Positions 32,887-45,242 of a DNA stretch of 64,000 nucleotides are shown in pieces. Every line of letters starts with the position of its first letter. The stretch's first letter is position 1. The position numbers and the translations under genes were made by a program. The notes below the pieces were generated by a model. It ran no database searches, was not told the DNA's origin, and saw only the letters and a program-made list of their open reading frames with translations. Source of the DNA: Brachionus manjavacas (lineage: Eukaryota > Rotifera > Eurotatoria > Ploima > Brachionidae); assembly GCA_019054805.1 (NCBI GenBank), contig JAHQIY010000001.1, positions 8,818,501-8,882,500 on the forward strand. Reading direction: 5' to 3'.

Positions 32887-34288
32887 CTCACCACATTTAA
32901 GAAACATGTCCAAGCAAAATTGTGAAACTATGTTTAGTTTCATTCCATTTGAATAGAAAATTATTTGACTCGCATTAAACTGATATTTAGCTATTTTATT
33001 TTTTTATTTTTTTTTCGTATCATTAAATTGTTTAAGAATTTCTAATTTTTATCATTTCTATCTTATGATGTGAATTAAATTTAAAATTTCCAAAAAAACG
33101 AAATTTCCAATTTTCTTCAAAATAATTGATATCCTTAATCAATTAATACAATGATTGATATTTATCTTAAAATTGACTTAGTTTTAGGACAAGGATATTG
33201 GAAGTTCAAATGGAAAAAAAAGACTTCCATTCAGCAGCATGATAAAAATTTATTGAACTGGTTTAGAATTTGGATGCAAAAAATAAACCATTGGAAACAA
33301 TGGATCAAAAGAATTAATTTTTTATTTGTTTTACAGAAAATTTTGTATTAATTATAAATTAAAAAGTATGCTACAGTAATGAAATTAATTTTCCTGAACT
33401 GTTTTACTTCACTGAACATAGTTCAACGATGATACTTCCTAAGATTTGAATTATGTAAAATATTTTTTAAATATATATATGATTTATTATTTATCATTCT
33501 TTTTTAACGCCACCACAAAACTTTTCAACTTTTAAACAAACCAAAAAATATTTTTTATTACAATTATTTACTATGAAAAAATTGAATTTTACTAATATTC
33601 ACGTAAATTTTGGTAAATTTTTCTTTTGAAAAATTTGCAAGTTATAAAAAAATCTTAATTAAAAAATACTTCAAAATTTTACGCTATTTCAAAAATTTTC
33701 CAATAAAATAGAAATTTTACCTTATATTACATAAAATAAAGTAAATTTATGATTTTACCTAACTAACTTATTTTTTTTAATCTGAAGGAGCTCGTCACAG
33801 ATAAACAAATAAAAATGGATAAAATTTATAAATATTATGAGATTGATGAGTAAATAAAATTTAAGTAAGCTTTATCAGGAGCATTGATATTTTAGAACCC
33901 TTAGACTTCATCTAAAATGAGTGCACTATTGAATTAAAAGTATGATGACAATCAGATTAGATTTAAATGACGAGTGTTGCAGGTATTTTACAATGCTAAC
34001 TAAAATTTAAGAAATCATAATTTTAAAAAAATCCTTTCACTACAAATTTATTCGAACCCTTTTGAAATTTTTGAAAAATAAAAAGACAATGAATTATGAT
34101 TGATTAAAATTCGAAAAATGAACTCAAATAAAAAAATGTTAAAACAATTTTGCAATCAAAAAAAATTTTTAAATTTTCGAAATAGTCTTAAATATTTTTT
34201 TGTTATCACATGATTCTAAATTTATTCTAAATTTATAAAAATTCTATAAAACGAAAAACAAAATATTGAATTAATTGATAGAAAAGGA
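32887..34288. other. Intergenic between PP2C-B and VPS11
   Basis: AT-rich DNA with one retroelement tail fragment (33781-33815). The 66-codon open frame at 33151-33351 is Trp/Lys-rich and without motif; I do not call it a gene. Confidence 0.45.
33781..33815 (+). repeat. LINE/SINE 3'-tail fragment, family B
   Basis: TCTGAAGGAGCTCGTCACAG followed by ATAAACAAATAAA; matches the fragment at 6473-6530 (opposite strand) with a few differences and a small deletion in the hairpin loop. Confidence 0.5.
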
Positions 34289-37200
34289 ATGGTTTCAATA
34301 AAGGTAACTTGAAGAAATTTAATTAATTAAATACAATTCAGAGTTAAACATTTAGCAACGACGTTTTAATTTCTTTGATGAAATTACGATCAAAGATCCC
34401 CAGGAGCCGAAGAAAAATTTTGATTCCTTAAAAGTAAAATTATACAATTTAGTAATAAATATTTTCAATTAGATAATTTAACTAAGAATTTGAATATTAA
34501 ATTTTGCCAAAGTGGACGAGACTTGATAATACTTGGAACTGATGAAGGCTCGATTGTTACTCTAGACAAACATATGGGCCTTAACACCTTTCAGTTATTT
34601 GATAACGAAATGACTTGTTTAGCTCAGTTTAAAAATGATAACATAATAATTGCTGGCGGAGTAAAATTATATTTTTCAATGCGATTTTAGCAAAAAATGT
34701 ATCTCTTTTATTTGAAGCACGATTCTTCGAACCAGAAAATACCACTTATTAAGATTCTACGCTTGGACAAAATGGATGAACCAAATTTTAGACCATTAAC
34801 AATATCCTTGAACAATGCAAATTCAAAGATAACATCCCTAGCAGTACATGATGGCAACAATTCGGTTTGTGTTGGTCTATCAAGTGGCGACGTTCTATTT
34901 TACAAGTGTGATATATTGAAGTATAAAAGTGAAAAGCCACGTGTTCTTTACACAGGATCCAGTCCGATTACTGGAATTTCATTTAAAAATCTGGGTCGAG
35001 GAATGTTTGTTTTTGTTTCAACTGAATATTTGATAATTACAATCACTTTTGGAAACCGCGAAAAAGATGAAAAAGTAACTTTACTATGGATAAAAAAAGG
35101 GATAAAAATATTTGATAAATTAGAATTTTTTTGATTCAATTTGGCTTATTTTCAGCTTCCCTACAGTTTGAAAAAGTAATTTAATTAGAGAACCACTAAA
35201 AAAAGTTCACATTTTTAATTTAAATTAACTAGGGACTAATTCTGAAAACTCTTCTTGCTAATCCTAATGTTTTATAATTAAAATTTTGGAAAAATTTTAA
35301 AATCCAGAGAAGCAAATTGAATTAATATGCTCAATTTCAATTAATTTAAGTATTCAGCTTTTTACCAAAATATTAAATAAATTTTCATCTTTCAAAAATA
35401 CATATTCCAACAAAAAGAGAAAATATTTTTATTCAAAATAAAAATTTTAAAATTGAATTCCTTAGTTTCATAATTTGTTCATAAAAAATTATATGCCAAA
35501 TATACTGCTCTAAAATAAGAACAGAGAGATCAAGTCTTAGATTCAAGGTTAAATTAGAATACTTTTCATCATCATTAATCCACTGTAAACATCCTTTATA
35601 CATCCATAATCTTAACCCTAACCCTTCAAGAGTTCTTTGTTGAAAATTTAAAAAAATATTTTTATCAAGCAATTGATCAAAATTCAATTAAAATTTTTCA
35701 TTTAAAAATTAACAAACAAAGATAGCTGTTTTGGCTGATGATGGAGTAAAGCCTAGATGCTGGTGTATGACAGATAAAGGAGAACTTGTAGCTGCTAGAA
35801 AAGATGCGGTTTATGTGTACGAACATGATGGTGTCGGACCTTGTTATCCATTTGAAGGAGATAAAATTTCAGTTCATTGGTTCAAGGGAAAATTAGTAAT
35901 TGCTGCGAAAGAAATTCAAAACAAATCGAAAGCTCCAATGCCGTAATTATTCTTGTTAACCTTAAAAAAAATAAATTTGAAATTTTTAAAATTAAGTACA
36001 GCTACTATTGACTCAACTACAGTTAGTATTTATGATGTAGAAAACAAATATGTCGGTTTTTCGCGTTCTTTTACCAATGTCTTAAATATAGTTTGTGAAT
36101 GGAGTTCAGTTTACGTTTTGGCCGGAAAAGGTGAACAACTGATTCAATTAACTGAAAAGGACACTCAGTCTAAATTGCAAATATTGTTCAAAAAAAACCA
36201 CTACCAAATGGCAATAGAGTAAGAATTAATTAAAAAATCTTTAGTTATATCTAATTTTTTTTGAATGCTTATTAATCTAAAAGATTCAGCATTAAATAGT
36301 TAAAATATTGATTTTTAAATTTTAAATTTGACAATATTTTTTCATTTCGATAATTCATTTAATTTTTTTCTAAAAATGACTTATGAAGATTCTTATTTGT
36401 TCGTAATATTTGAATTAGAGTTATGGTCATTAGCCAAAGTCTGTCTTTTTGATTTAAGTTTCATTAAAAGTACAAGAATAAAAAAAAATTTCTTACAAAA
36501 AGAAACCAACTAACTAAATGTCTAAAGTCAAATATTTGACTTCGCTGTTCACCAACTCTGACTCAAATAATATTTGATAATGATTTTGTGAGAGAACTTA
36601 AGTTTTTTACTTAAAAATTGACTAAACAAATAAGTTCTTCAGATTGCTGGACTTTTAAAGAGACATCTTAGTAGAATAAGTTTAATCAAACTTTTATTTG
36701 AAAAATCCAACTATTGGAAGAAACGACAAAAGTTTTATTTAGTTAGATAGGGAAAGCATTTCTGCTTGTGACAAGATATTTTTATACTCTCTACCTATGT
36801 CATTCAGTGTCAAAATCTACACGTTCTCATAGGAAGATAATCAATGTTCTTATATCAGGTTCCATTTTTTTCGATCAATGGTTATAACCATCCAAAGTAA
36901 TAATTTGGTAACAAATTTAAAATCGGTCATTAATTGAAACCCTACAGTGAAAACACCGGCTCAAATCTTCATTTTTTTACATCAAATTTGACTTCACTCT
37001 GATTCTAACTCGGACCCTAAGGTGAAATCATCTATTGTTTATCCTCTACATCACCACCTCTCTATAATTTGATAAAAATATTAAAATCTGCAATAACAGA
37101 GCATACTTATACAAAAAGGACATTTTTATCAAAGATTAAAATTTATAGTTGTATCATTTGATGAAAATGAATATTCACTGATAATTAAATTTTGTCCATG

Positions 37201-39219
37201 AAATAAATTAAAAATTTTAATTTTTTTATTAGTTTAGCTCAATCAAGTCAGTATGATAGAGAAGGCGTTATTGATATTATCCGACAATACGCTGATCATT
37301 TGTACAGGTATATAAAAATTTTTGAATAATGAAATAGCTAAATATTTGAAAAATATTTTCAGTAAAGGAGATTTTGACAAAGCAATGTCTCAATACATCA
37401 AAACAATTCCATTTTTAGAGCCATCTTATATAATTAGACGATTTTTGGACTCACAGAGAATAGTAAATTTGACCGAATATTTACAGGAATTACACAAACA
37501 AAAGTTAGCTAACGAGGATCACACTACTTTACTATTAAATTGTTACACAAAGCTAAAAGATGAGCAAAGATTAAATTCATTCTTAGTCGAAGGAAATGTA
37601 GAATTTGATGTTGACACTGGTATTAAAGTTCTTCGTCAATCTGGATTTTACAAACAAGCTTTGAATTTGTGCAAAAAGCATTCAAAACACGAAGATTATT
37701 TGAAAATACAACTAGAAAATTTGAAAGACTATGGTGAATCATTAAACTACATTCAAAATTTAGATGATCCAAGTGCTGTCTTGAATCTTAAAAAATATGG
37801 TAAACTGTTAATGGCAAATATACCGGAAAAAACTGTGGAATTCCTAAAGATCATTTGTGTCAAATACGATGGCAAGATTTATCAGTTTTATTTTAAACTG
37901 TCTTTTAATCAGTTCATTTAGACTCAATTCAAAAATTTGTTGCTGATCCGACTGATTTTTTGCATATATTTTTAATGCATTCCGAACTTTTGATCGAATT
38001 TTTAGAATTCATTCAAAAAGTATAAGATTTTTATAATTAAGAAATTCTATTAAAATTTTGAGATTTTTAATTTTTAATAATCAATAGAAACAGATTAATT
38101 CAAAAATAATATCGAACACTTTATTGGAATTGTATCTCAAACGCGTAGCTGAAACAGGAACCAAGAACAAAAAGAATCAAAAACTTTTGATCGAGGATGC
38201 AATGAACGAAAATATACTTTCTTCTAATAGTCCACTTTCAATCCAAGAGAAGTACGCTTTGGAATTTTTAATGTCAAACGACACATCTTATGACATGAGT
38301 TTGGCACTAACTTTATGTCAGCTACACCAATTTAAGGCAGGATTGCTTTACTTATATGAAAAAAATGCAATGTACCAGCGAATACTGCAATATCATATGG
38401 ACCATAATGATCACATTAATATTTTGGATACTTGTAAACGATATGGAACCCATGATCCAAACTTATGGATTCAATCACTTCAGTATTTTAGCAAAAGAGA
38501 TGGATATAACTTAAAAGATTTTATAATGCAAATTTTGACAAACATTGAAAAATTTAATTTGCTTACTCCTTTGATGGTCATTAAGATTTTATCACAAAAT
38601 AACACTCTGACAATAGATACTGTCAAAGTAAAACTAAACTAAAAGTAAATAATTTTGTATTTTTTTCTCTCAAGGAATACCTGTTAAACCGAATGAAAAA
38701 AGAAGAACACGAGATTAAAGAAAACCAAGATACTTTAAATCGGTATTTGAAGAGCATAATGGAGATGAAAACTCATATAGACCATTTAAAAACGGAACCG
38801 ATTATTTTTCAGGCTAATAAATGCGAGTCGTGTGGTGATGAGCTTAATTTTCCATCAATACACTGTCTCTGTAATCACTCATTTCATGCAGAGTAAATTT
38901 TAGAAATAAATTAATTTACTTTATTTGTTAAAAATTTAAAAGATGCTTTGAAAATCATAGTGTAGATGGTGCGTGCCCGACTTGTGCTGTCGAGAATAGG
39001 TATTCTTTATTTTGAAAATATAAGTATGTTTGTAATGCTAAAATTGTTCGTAGTAATTTTCTTAATCACATTAAACTAAATGAAGAAAGTAAAAAAACAC
39101 TTCATGATGGATTTCATAAACAATTGGAGAGAAGCATTGATACTTTTGAAGTAATAGCTGACTATTTTGGAAAAGGATTATTCAACAAACCTATGATTGT
39201 TCCCGAAAGTTTACCCTGA
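34289..39219 (+). CDS. VPS11: VPS11, core subunit of HOPS/CORVET tethering complexes
   Basis: Thirteen exons: 34289-34303, 34356-34433, 34487-34660, 34691-35074, 35722-35942, 35997-36218, 37233-37307, 37363-37871, 37922-38019, 38088-38627, 38675-38892, 38943-38999, 39054-39219. They join in frame to 918 residues (human about 941). The N-terminal beta-propeller begins QRRFNFFDEI and includes YVYEHDGVGPCYPFEGDKIS. The alpha-solenoid has YIKTIPFLEPSYIIRRFLDS and ANEDHTTLLLNCYTKLKDEQ. A C-terminal RING carries CESCGDELNFPSIHCLCNHS continuing FHAECFENHS and CPTC. VPS11 scaffolds endosome-lysosome fusion. Intron 8 (37872-37921) appears to be GC-AG. Introns 4 and 6 (about 650 and 1010 bp) are far larger than the rest. 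The gene converges on COX15. Confidence 0.95.
35075..35721. other. VPS11 intron 4 (enlarged)
   Basis: Most introns of this gene are about 50 bp; this one is 647 bp. It holds TTAACCCTAACCC at 35612-35624 and a minus-strand open frame of 84 codons (35433-35687) without recognised motif. Confidence 0.55.
36219..37232. other. VPS11 intron 6 (enlarged)
   Basis: This intron is 1014 bp, with a segment at about 36760-37060 that is slightly less AT-rich than usual intron sequence. It may contain an unrecognised old insertion. No coding motif is seen. Confidence 0.5.
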
Positions 39220-39983
39220 AAAAATGAGTTAAAAAAATAAAAATTATTAAATTGATTTACAATATTTGATTTAATTTACTATAGAGAAATTTTTAACCAA
39301 AAAAGTGAAAGTTTCAAGTAAATTCATCAACCATATTTTTGATATTATTTTTTTTAATTGATTTATTTATATTTATTCAGTAATATTTTCATTACTATTT
39401 TCAAAAATAAAAACCATTAATATTTTATACTAACTATCCAATTTGAATATTTTGAAGCATATGAATGAATGAATTTCTTTATAGTTTAATATTTTTTTAA
39501 TCTTTTTCATTTTATCCAAATATACACTTAACTAGCATAATAAAAACAAGAAATATTTTGAAAAAACAAAATTCTTTATTATTTTAAATCTGTTTGATTG
39601 ATTTTTTTGATTTAAACAAAATATTTAAATTAATCTTTAAAAAATTAAAAAACGAGCTTTTAATGGATTACTCTACGTAGCAAAATAAAGATATTTAATT
39701 GTTTTTTTTTAATTTTGAGAAGATTGATTTTCTTTTTTCAAATTTTTGGTATCTTTGGTAAGTTGATAGAAAAACATAATTTGCTTGTATTTTATTAGTT
39801 TGATTAATAAAATATTTTCGCTTTTGAACAATTCAACAAAGCAATCAGAATTCTATTTATTTAACATTTAATTTATATTTTGAAAAAAATTTAGTTCGAG
39901 AATTTATTTTTTCATTTAAAATTACAATAAGTTAAAATTAAACTAGTTTTATAATGTAAAAAAAAACATTAAGAAAATTAAGA
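39220..39983. other. Convergent 3' region of VPS11 and COX15
   Basis: AT-rich sequence that should contain both 3' UTRs. Several AATAAA-like strings occur on both strands, too many to choose one. Confidence 0.4.
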
Positions 39984-41180
39984 CTATATTTTAGGTATTC
40001 TTTTGAGTTCTGTGGCTAACCATATTCCAAATGACAATAGAGCCAACGAACCAGATTGATGCAATGCACCTAAATGAGTAGGTACATAATACAAAAGAGT
40101 CGCAATGCCAAGTCCAACTTGTACAAATGACATACCAACAAGAGTATTAAGCGCAAGACGTGTTCTTGGAGAAATGTTTACTCTTCTCATTGAGAAAGCA
40201 TACAAACAAATAGCGGCCAAAGTTCCCATACCTAGCATTCTATGCTGAAATTGAACCATAGTTGGATTTTCGAAAAAATTCTTCCATTTAGGTTCAATAG
40301 TCCACAAATCAGTAGGTATCCATCTATCAGCAAACTTTGGAAATGAATTGTAAACTAAACCAGCATCTAAGCCTGCGACAAAGGCTCCCGCGAGAGCAGT
40401 TGTAAAAATTAATGTGAGTAGGCCATGAGATCTCATTGAAATACCTCTAAGCTGTTTGGCATTCATTGGTTCTACTTTTTGATTTGGCAACAAATGATTC
40501 AAACTATTCCATAAGAATCCAACATACAAAAGAAATGCGGAACCCAAATGAGCAGCTAGACGATACTGACTTACACGAGGAACATCGGTCTGCTTTTCTG
40601 GCTCGTTTAGACCTGATTTTACCATGTACCATCCTAGAAATCCTTGAAAGCCTAAAAGAACACTAAAAACGCCAATTCTCTTTTTCATTCCGGAGTTGAA
40701 GTATCCTTTTTTCCAAAAATAGGCTGCTGGTAACAAAAATACCAAGCCAGTCAAACGGCCCCACATTCGATGACCCCATTCCATGTAGAAAATAAATTTA
40801 AATTGTTCCAATGTCATTTGTTTATCTTTATTCATATATTTCCATTCAGGAAATTCCTTGTATTTATTGAATTCCTCTTGCCATTCTTGCTCATTTTTTG
40901 GTGGTACCATGTCTTTTATGAGCTTCCAATCGACCATCGAAAGACCAGATTCGGTTAAACGAGTAACTCCGCCGAGAACTACAGCACCCGCAACCATACC
41001 CGAGCAACCAGCCAGCCATAAACCAATCTTACGATTATTTGCTGTGGACACATTTGTGTTCAATGTAGCTGTAGTATTTTTGCGTGTAAATTTTAAAATA
41101 TTTTTACAATTTGCAATTGGATTGATATTTAATTTAGTAAGTTTTGTGAAATTTGAACCAATTTTCCAAAGTGATGCCAT
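39984..41180 (-). CDS. COX15: COX15, heme A synthase
   Basis: A single exon of 398 residues (human about 410) starting at ATG 41180. The first 40 residues are Lys/Arg/Asn/Ser/Thr-rich with no acidic residue, a mitochondrial presequence. The family signature GGVTRLTESGLSMVDWKLI follows the first membrane segment. Histidine ligands for heme occur in YMEWGHRMWGRLTG, RLAAHLGSAFLLY, VQFQHRMLGMGTLA and THLGALHQSGSLALL. About eight transmembrane helices are visible. It converts heme O to heme A in the inner mitochondrial membrane for cytochrome c oxidase assembly. It is intronless, unlike most conserved genes in this window, which could mean intron loss by retroposition. The protein appears intact. 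Confidence 0.96.
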   Translation of the reverse strand: MASLWKIGSNFTKLTKLNINPIANCKNILKFTRKNTTATLNTNVSTANNRKIGLWLAGCSGMVAGAVVLGGVTRLTESGLSMVDWKLIKDMVPPKNEQEWQEEFNKYKEFPEWKYMNKDKQMTLEQFKFIFYMEWGHRMWGRLTGLVFLLPAAYFWKKGYFNSGMKKRIGVFSVLLGFQGFLGWYMVKSGLNEPEKQTDVPRVSQYRLAAHLGSAFLLYVGFLWNSLNHLLPNQKVEPMNAKQLRGISMRSHGLLTLIFTTALAGAFVAGLDAGLVYNSFPKFADRWIPTDLWTIEPKWKNFFENPTMVQFQHRMLGMGTLAAICLYAFSMRRVNISPRTRLALNTLVGMSFVQVGLGIATLLYYVPTHLGALHQSGSLALLSFGIWLATELKRIPKI

Positions 41181-43508
41181 TTCGATAAATTATTGAGAAC
41201 CTTAGACTTTTGAAAATATTTTGGTCTTATATTTTTGTTATATAAATTTTTGAATGATTTTTTTGCATTTATTAAAAAATTTTTTGAAAATGCAAAATTT
41301 TGGTTACATTTAGTGTTATGTAATTTATTTTATGTAATCAGTAATGTTTCACCATATTAAATTTGCTTTCAAATAATGATTGAGGATTTTTTTGCATCAA
41401 TAGAATTAATTTATTTATTCACTTCAAAAATACGCTAATTATGGTGATGGTGAGTTATAGGTAAACTTATTTTTGATTTAAAATTTAAAGATAGCCAACG
41501 AAAAATTTTTTGCACTTAATTATCGATATGACATAATTTTTACTAAATAATATATCATAATGAATATTAATTATATTTCTTGACTTTCATTTTGAAATTA
41601 TCAAATATCAAGTTAAGTTTGTATTTTATGCAGTGTACAGATTTAAAATCTAATTTTTTTTTTATTTTTTAGTCGTTATTCATCTAATAGAGATTTTCTT
41701 ATAGGAAAGGCACATTATTTTAAAAGTTTTTTTTATTTAGTCATAGAAATATTTATTTTTTCTAATTTAAAAATTAATTTAGCAGGATATTTAACTCTAC
41801 TTGATAATTCTTTTCAATTCAGTTAAATTAAAATTTCAAAATTGATCAAAATAATTTAAATACTAAATTTGATTACATTTGAATTTTAATTAAAATAGAA
41901 TTTAAATTATTTTGACCAAATTTATAATTTAACTTTCATTTCAACATTTTTAGAAGTTTCTTTAAATTTCATAAATTTTATTCAATTTTTAAAAATAAGT
42001 AAAAAAAACTTTTTAACCGATATAATAAACAATTAGAGAAAAGATTTGATACTTTTGACATGATATCTGCCTATTTTGGAAATTAATGCTTTTATATATA
42101 ACAATCTAATTCATTTAATTACAACTTTTAAACGTCAGTATCAATTTCCAGAAATATCTTAAAGAAATAATCTTTTAACTAAAATAAAATTGAAATTTTA
42201 AAACCTAGATTTTTTCTTTGTAACTTAAAATAGATTATTAATTAATTTCCTCCTAATGTCAAGTGTAAAATTTTGGAGACTTGTTATAAAGTTTTCATCT
42301 TCACCCAATAATTATTAATTTTTGGGGACCTTTATTGGATCAAAATATCTGTCCATTTACCAAACATAATCTTTCTGGTTTAAATTGATTCTTAAAACTC
42401 TCAATCTAAGCTAAAACAAAAATGTTATCAGGAAAAAAAGTCTTCATTAATAAAATAAACCAGAAACGAATATTATAATATTTTGTTTCTTATAGCTCGA
42501 GTTTGCCTAAATGTTCAATTCTAATTTTGATACTAGGCAAAATTCTAGCCACGTGTAAAGTGAAATCAAGCGGAATTTCAGGATAAATTTTACAAGCATT
42601 TAACTAAATTGGGCTAAATTAGGCTAAATAGCTTTAACAATTCAATTTTTTTCAACTTTAACAGCTTTACTCTATTTGTTGCACTTTCAAAACAAATTTT
42701 ATTGTCATTCTGCATAAGAGTGGAAAAAATATTTTTATTGCATTTTTCCTATTCACCCATATTCGAGATTCTAGGAAGGGTCTTCAAATGTTTCTTTTCA
42801 GTAATTTATTTGGTTACTTGGTTTTAATCATGCTGTTCAATTTGTTTAGACTATAAAAAAATCTATTTAAATAGGAATAAAGAAAAAATATTTTTAAAAA
42901 TTTTTATTTTTGAATTTTTAAAATTTATTATAAATTTAGAAGGATTCATTTATTTTTTTAAATCTTTATTAATCATTCATATTAAAATTTTGAATAGCTA
43001 AATTCAATTTAAATTGGCAGAATTAGATTCATTTTAAGAGAAAAAATTTCTAAAATACAAGTCCGAACAAAAAAAAGCTTTAAAAAAAAGTAATCATTAC
43101 GAAGGCAAAAATGGCTATTAGTTTTGGAAAGAAAGAAATACAAATAGAACTTAATTATTCTCAGTAATTAAGACGAAAAAAAATAGAAAAAAAAGAAGCA
43201 AATAAACTAATGCACCCAAAACAACAAATCGCTTACCCTTATCGGTTCATAGGCAATAATTCCAATTATTTTTCAAATTTTAAAATGATCGAAAAAAATA
43301 AAAATTTTCAAATTTCCCTTTTTTTAATTTAATTCAGCAAAACAATAAAATATAACCAAAAAAAAAAAAATAAAGCCCAATATTTCAATAAATGTGAGCT
43401 CTATTTTCGTACCTTAATCTAAATTTAAGGATAAAAAAAACAACTAAAAAAAAGACGATTTTATATTTTTCCTAAGGTGGAAAAATTCCAACTCTAATTT
43501 ATTAAGAC
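41181..43508. other. Intergenic between COX15 and the intermediate filament gene
   Basis: AT-rich; contains the decayed VPS11 exon copy (41947-42085) but no intact gene. The A-rich stretch 43070-43500 probably includes the 3' UTR of the intermediate filament gene. Confidence 0.45.
41947..42085 (+). pseudogene. Decayed partial copy of VPS11 last exon
   Basis: From a TTTTAG-like acceptor near 41950 the DNA follows VPS11 exon 13. The clearest part is NNAAACAATTAGAG...GATACTTTTGA...CTATTTTGGAAA (42029-42083). It translates as NKQLEKRFDTFDMISAYFGN, against HKQLERSIDTFEVIADYFGK in the gene at 39111-39170. Insertions and substitutions destroy the upstream frame and a stop follows AYFGN directly. 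It lies 2.8 kb downstream of the parent exon on the same strand, across COX15. Confidence 0.7.
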
Positions 43509-45242
43509 TTAAGAATAAACAGTCTTTTGAAGATGAGTTGCCTTTTCTTCTCCTTGATCATTTGACAAGACGGTATGAACATTCACACCCATACCCCAAC
43601 TGTCCAAGTCCCAGTTGACAATCTCATTCGGTAAGTTGTCTTTTCCATTACCACGTGACCAAACACGGACTGTTTTAGTTGCCTTTAGAACTAAATTTTG
43701 AGGAAACCTAAAGGAAATCTCTGGTCTATTGTCCACCCGACGTCTAACCAACCAATCGCTCAAATCTACATCTTTATTGCGACTAGTATTCTCAAGTACT
43801 ATCACTTTTCCATCAGGACTGCACTCGCTAATCGAAACGGGACCTTTGGCAGAACGCTGGTAAGTCGTTTTCGAGCTCATTTCACTTGGGTTAATTGTTG
43901 GCGCCCTGGGCGAAAAACTTGGAGGCGTCTGACTTGCGGGTGGCTGATAATAAGTCGGACTGAAACTTGGCTGATAGACTGGCTGTGGTCTTTGATGATT
44001 ATTGTTTGTATCAATATGAGCTGGATTTCTTGTTCCGCGAGTCTCTTCGCACTCCAACAACCGTCTATAGGTACTTATCTCAAATTCCAAGCTAGCCTTG
44101 TTGCTCATCAGCTCATCATAATCTGTCATCAGATCCTGCAATTTGCCCTTTAGGTCGGCCAGATCGCGGTCCTTTTCGTCCAAAGCAAAAGCGTTGTCTC
44201 GTCTCTTTTGGTCAAGTTCTTCCTCCAGTTGGCTGAGTCTTACGGCCAAGTCGTTATTCAGTTGTTTAAGATCAATTAGTTCCTTATGCGACTCGGTCAA
44301 TGTCGATTTGTAGGCCTGAGGCGATTCAGCACTTTTGGTCAGCGAGTCTAGCGCATCTCGTTTGGCCACTTGCTGAACTATCTCCTCTGTCTTCATCTTA
44401 AACCATTCTTCCAAGTCCCTTTTTTGCTGTTGGCTCAAGTCGTCAAAGTCACTGCGAATGTCGCGGATGGCACGTTCCAATTCATGTCGGTAAAATTGAG
44501 TCGGATCAATGTGGGATCCCTGTGTCAAAAGCCTAAGCTCGGCCATCTCTTGTTCATGAATAGCATTCATAAATGGTATTTGCTCTTCCAGAGTCTGCTT
44601 CTCATTCTCTAGTTTTATTCGACGCAAAGTCTCTTGGTCCAAGTCTTCCAACAAACGCTTCAGATCCTCGCTCAAACGAGCTATTTCATTTTTGTACTTT
44701 TCTATGTCTGTGCTCGCATCGGCAATTTGTCGCTGCAAAATGTCCAACTCGGCCTGATTCTCTTGATAAAGATATTCAAGATTGGAAATTTTTGTCCGGT
44801 CAGCTTGGCTAATGTACACATTTTCATCGTACAATCTTTTAAAATTGAGCACTTCGTATTCGGCCCGCTTGGCCTTTATTTCGGCACTTGCCTTTTCTTT
44901 AGTGGTGTCATCGATTAGAATTCTGGCCTCGGCCAATTCTGGTTCGTATTTTTCGCGAATAATTCGCGACTCTTCGCCCCAGTTGTGACGCATTTCGTCC
45001 AGCTCGGCCAGCAGCTTTTTGTTTTGACCCTCGAGGAATTTCACTCGATCTATGTATTGAGCAAAGCGGTCGTTCAGCTGGTGCAGCGTTTGTTTTTCAT
45101 GGTCGCGCTTTTGCTTCATTGCGGCGACTGCCAGAGTCTTGTTGATGCTAAAATCACCGCTGTCATCACCACTGCCGTTCACCGAACGAACGCCCCGCTC
45201 AATTGTGGTTCGCTTTATTTTTACTTCACCGTTAGTGGCCAT
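43509..45242 (-). CDS. Intermediate filament protein with lamin tail domain (cytoplasmic-type)
   Basis: A single exon of 577 residues starting at ATG 45242 (MATNGEVKIK). A head of about 48 residues is followed by the rod, which opens with LHQLNDRFAQYIDRVKFLE and closes with STYRRLLECEETRG (about 390-405). These are the two conserved ends of intermediate filament rods. A Pro/Tyr/Gln-rich linker leads to a lamin tail immunoglobulin-like domain (about 463-577), with GKVIVLENTSRNKDVDLSDW and WSRGNGKDNLPNEI. No CaaX box is present (it ends KTVYS) and no basic nuclear signal is seen after the rod. That fits protostome cytoplasmic filaments, which keep the lamin tail, better than a true nuclear lamin. 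A TTTATTTTAG about 30 bp 5' of the ATG suggests a leader intron. Confidence 0.93.
   Translation of the reverse strand: MATNGEVKIKRTTIERGVRSVNGSGDDSGDFSINKTLAVAAMKQKRDHEKQTLHQLNDRFAQYIDRVKFLEGQNKKLLAELDEMRHNWGEESRIIREKYEPELAEARILIDDTTKEKASAEIKAKRAEYEVLNFKRLYDENVYISQADRTKISNLEYLYQENQAELDILQRQIADASTDIEKYKNEIARLSEDLKRLLEDLDQETLRRIKLENEKQTLEEQIPFMNAIHEQEMAELRLLTQGSHIDPTQFYRHELERAIRDIRSDFDDLSQQQKRDLEEWFKMKTEEIVQQVAKRDALDSLTKSAESPQAYKSTLTESHKELIDLKQLNNDLAVRLSQLEEELDQKRRDNAFALDEKDRDLADLKGKLQDLMTDYDELMSNKASLEFEISTYRRLLECEETRGTRNPAHIDTNNNHQRPQPVYQPSFSPTYYQPPASQTPPSFSPRAPTINPSEMSSKTTYQRSAKGPVSISECSPDGKVIVLENTSRNKDVDLSDWLVRRRVDNRPEISFRFPQNLVLKATKTVRVWSRGNGKDNLPNEIVNWDLDSWGMGVNVHTVLSNDQGEEKATHLQKTVYS

Noticed and set aside
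33151..33351. 66-codon Trp/Lys-rich frame downstream of PP2C-B
   Set aside because: No homology recognised, no splice context, and similar frames arise often in this composition.
35612..35624. TTAACCCTAACCC, telomere-like repeat
   Set aside because: Only two units inside a VPS11 intron; chance is sufficient.
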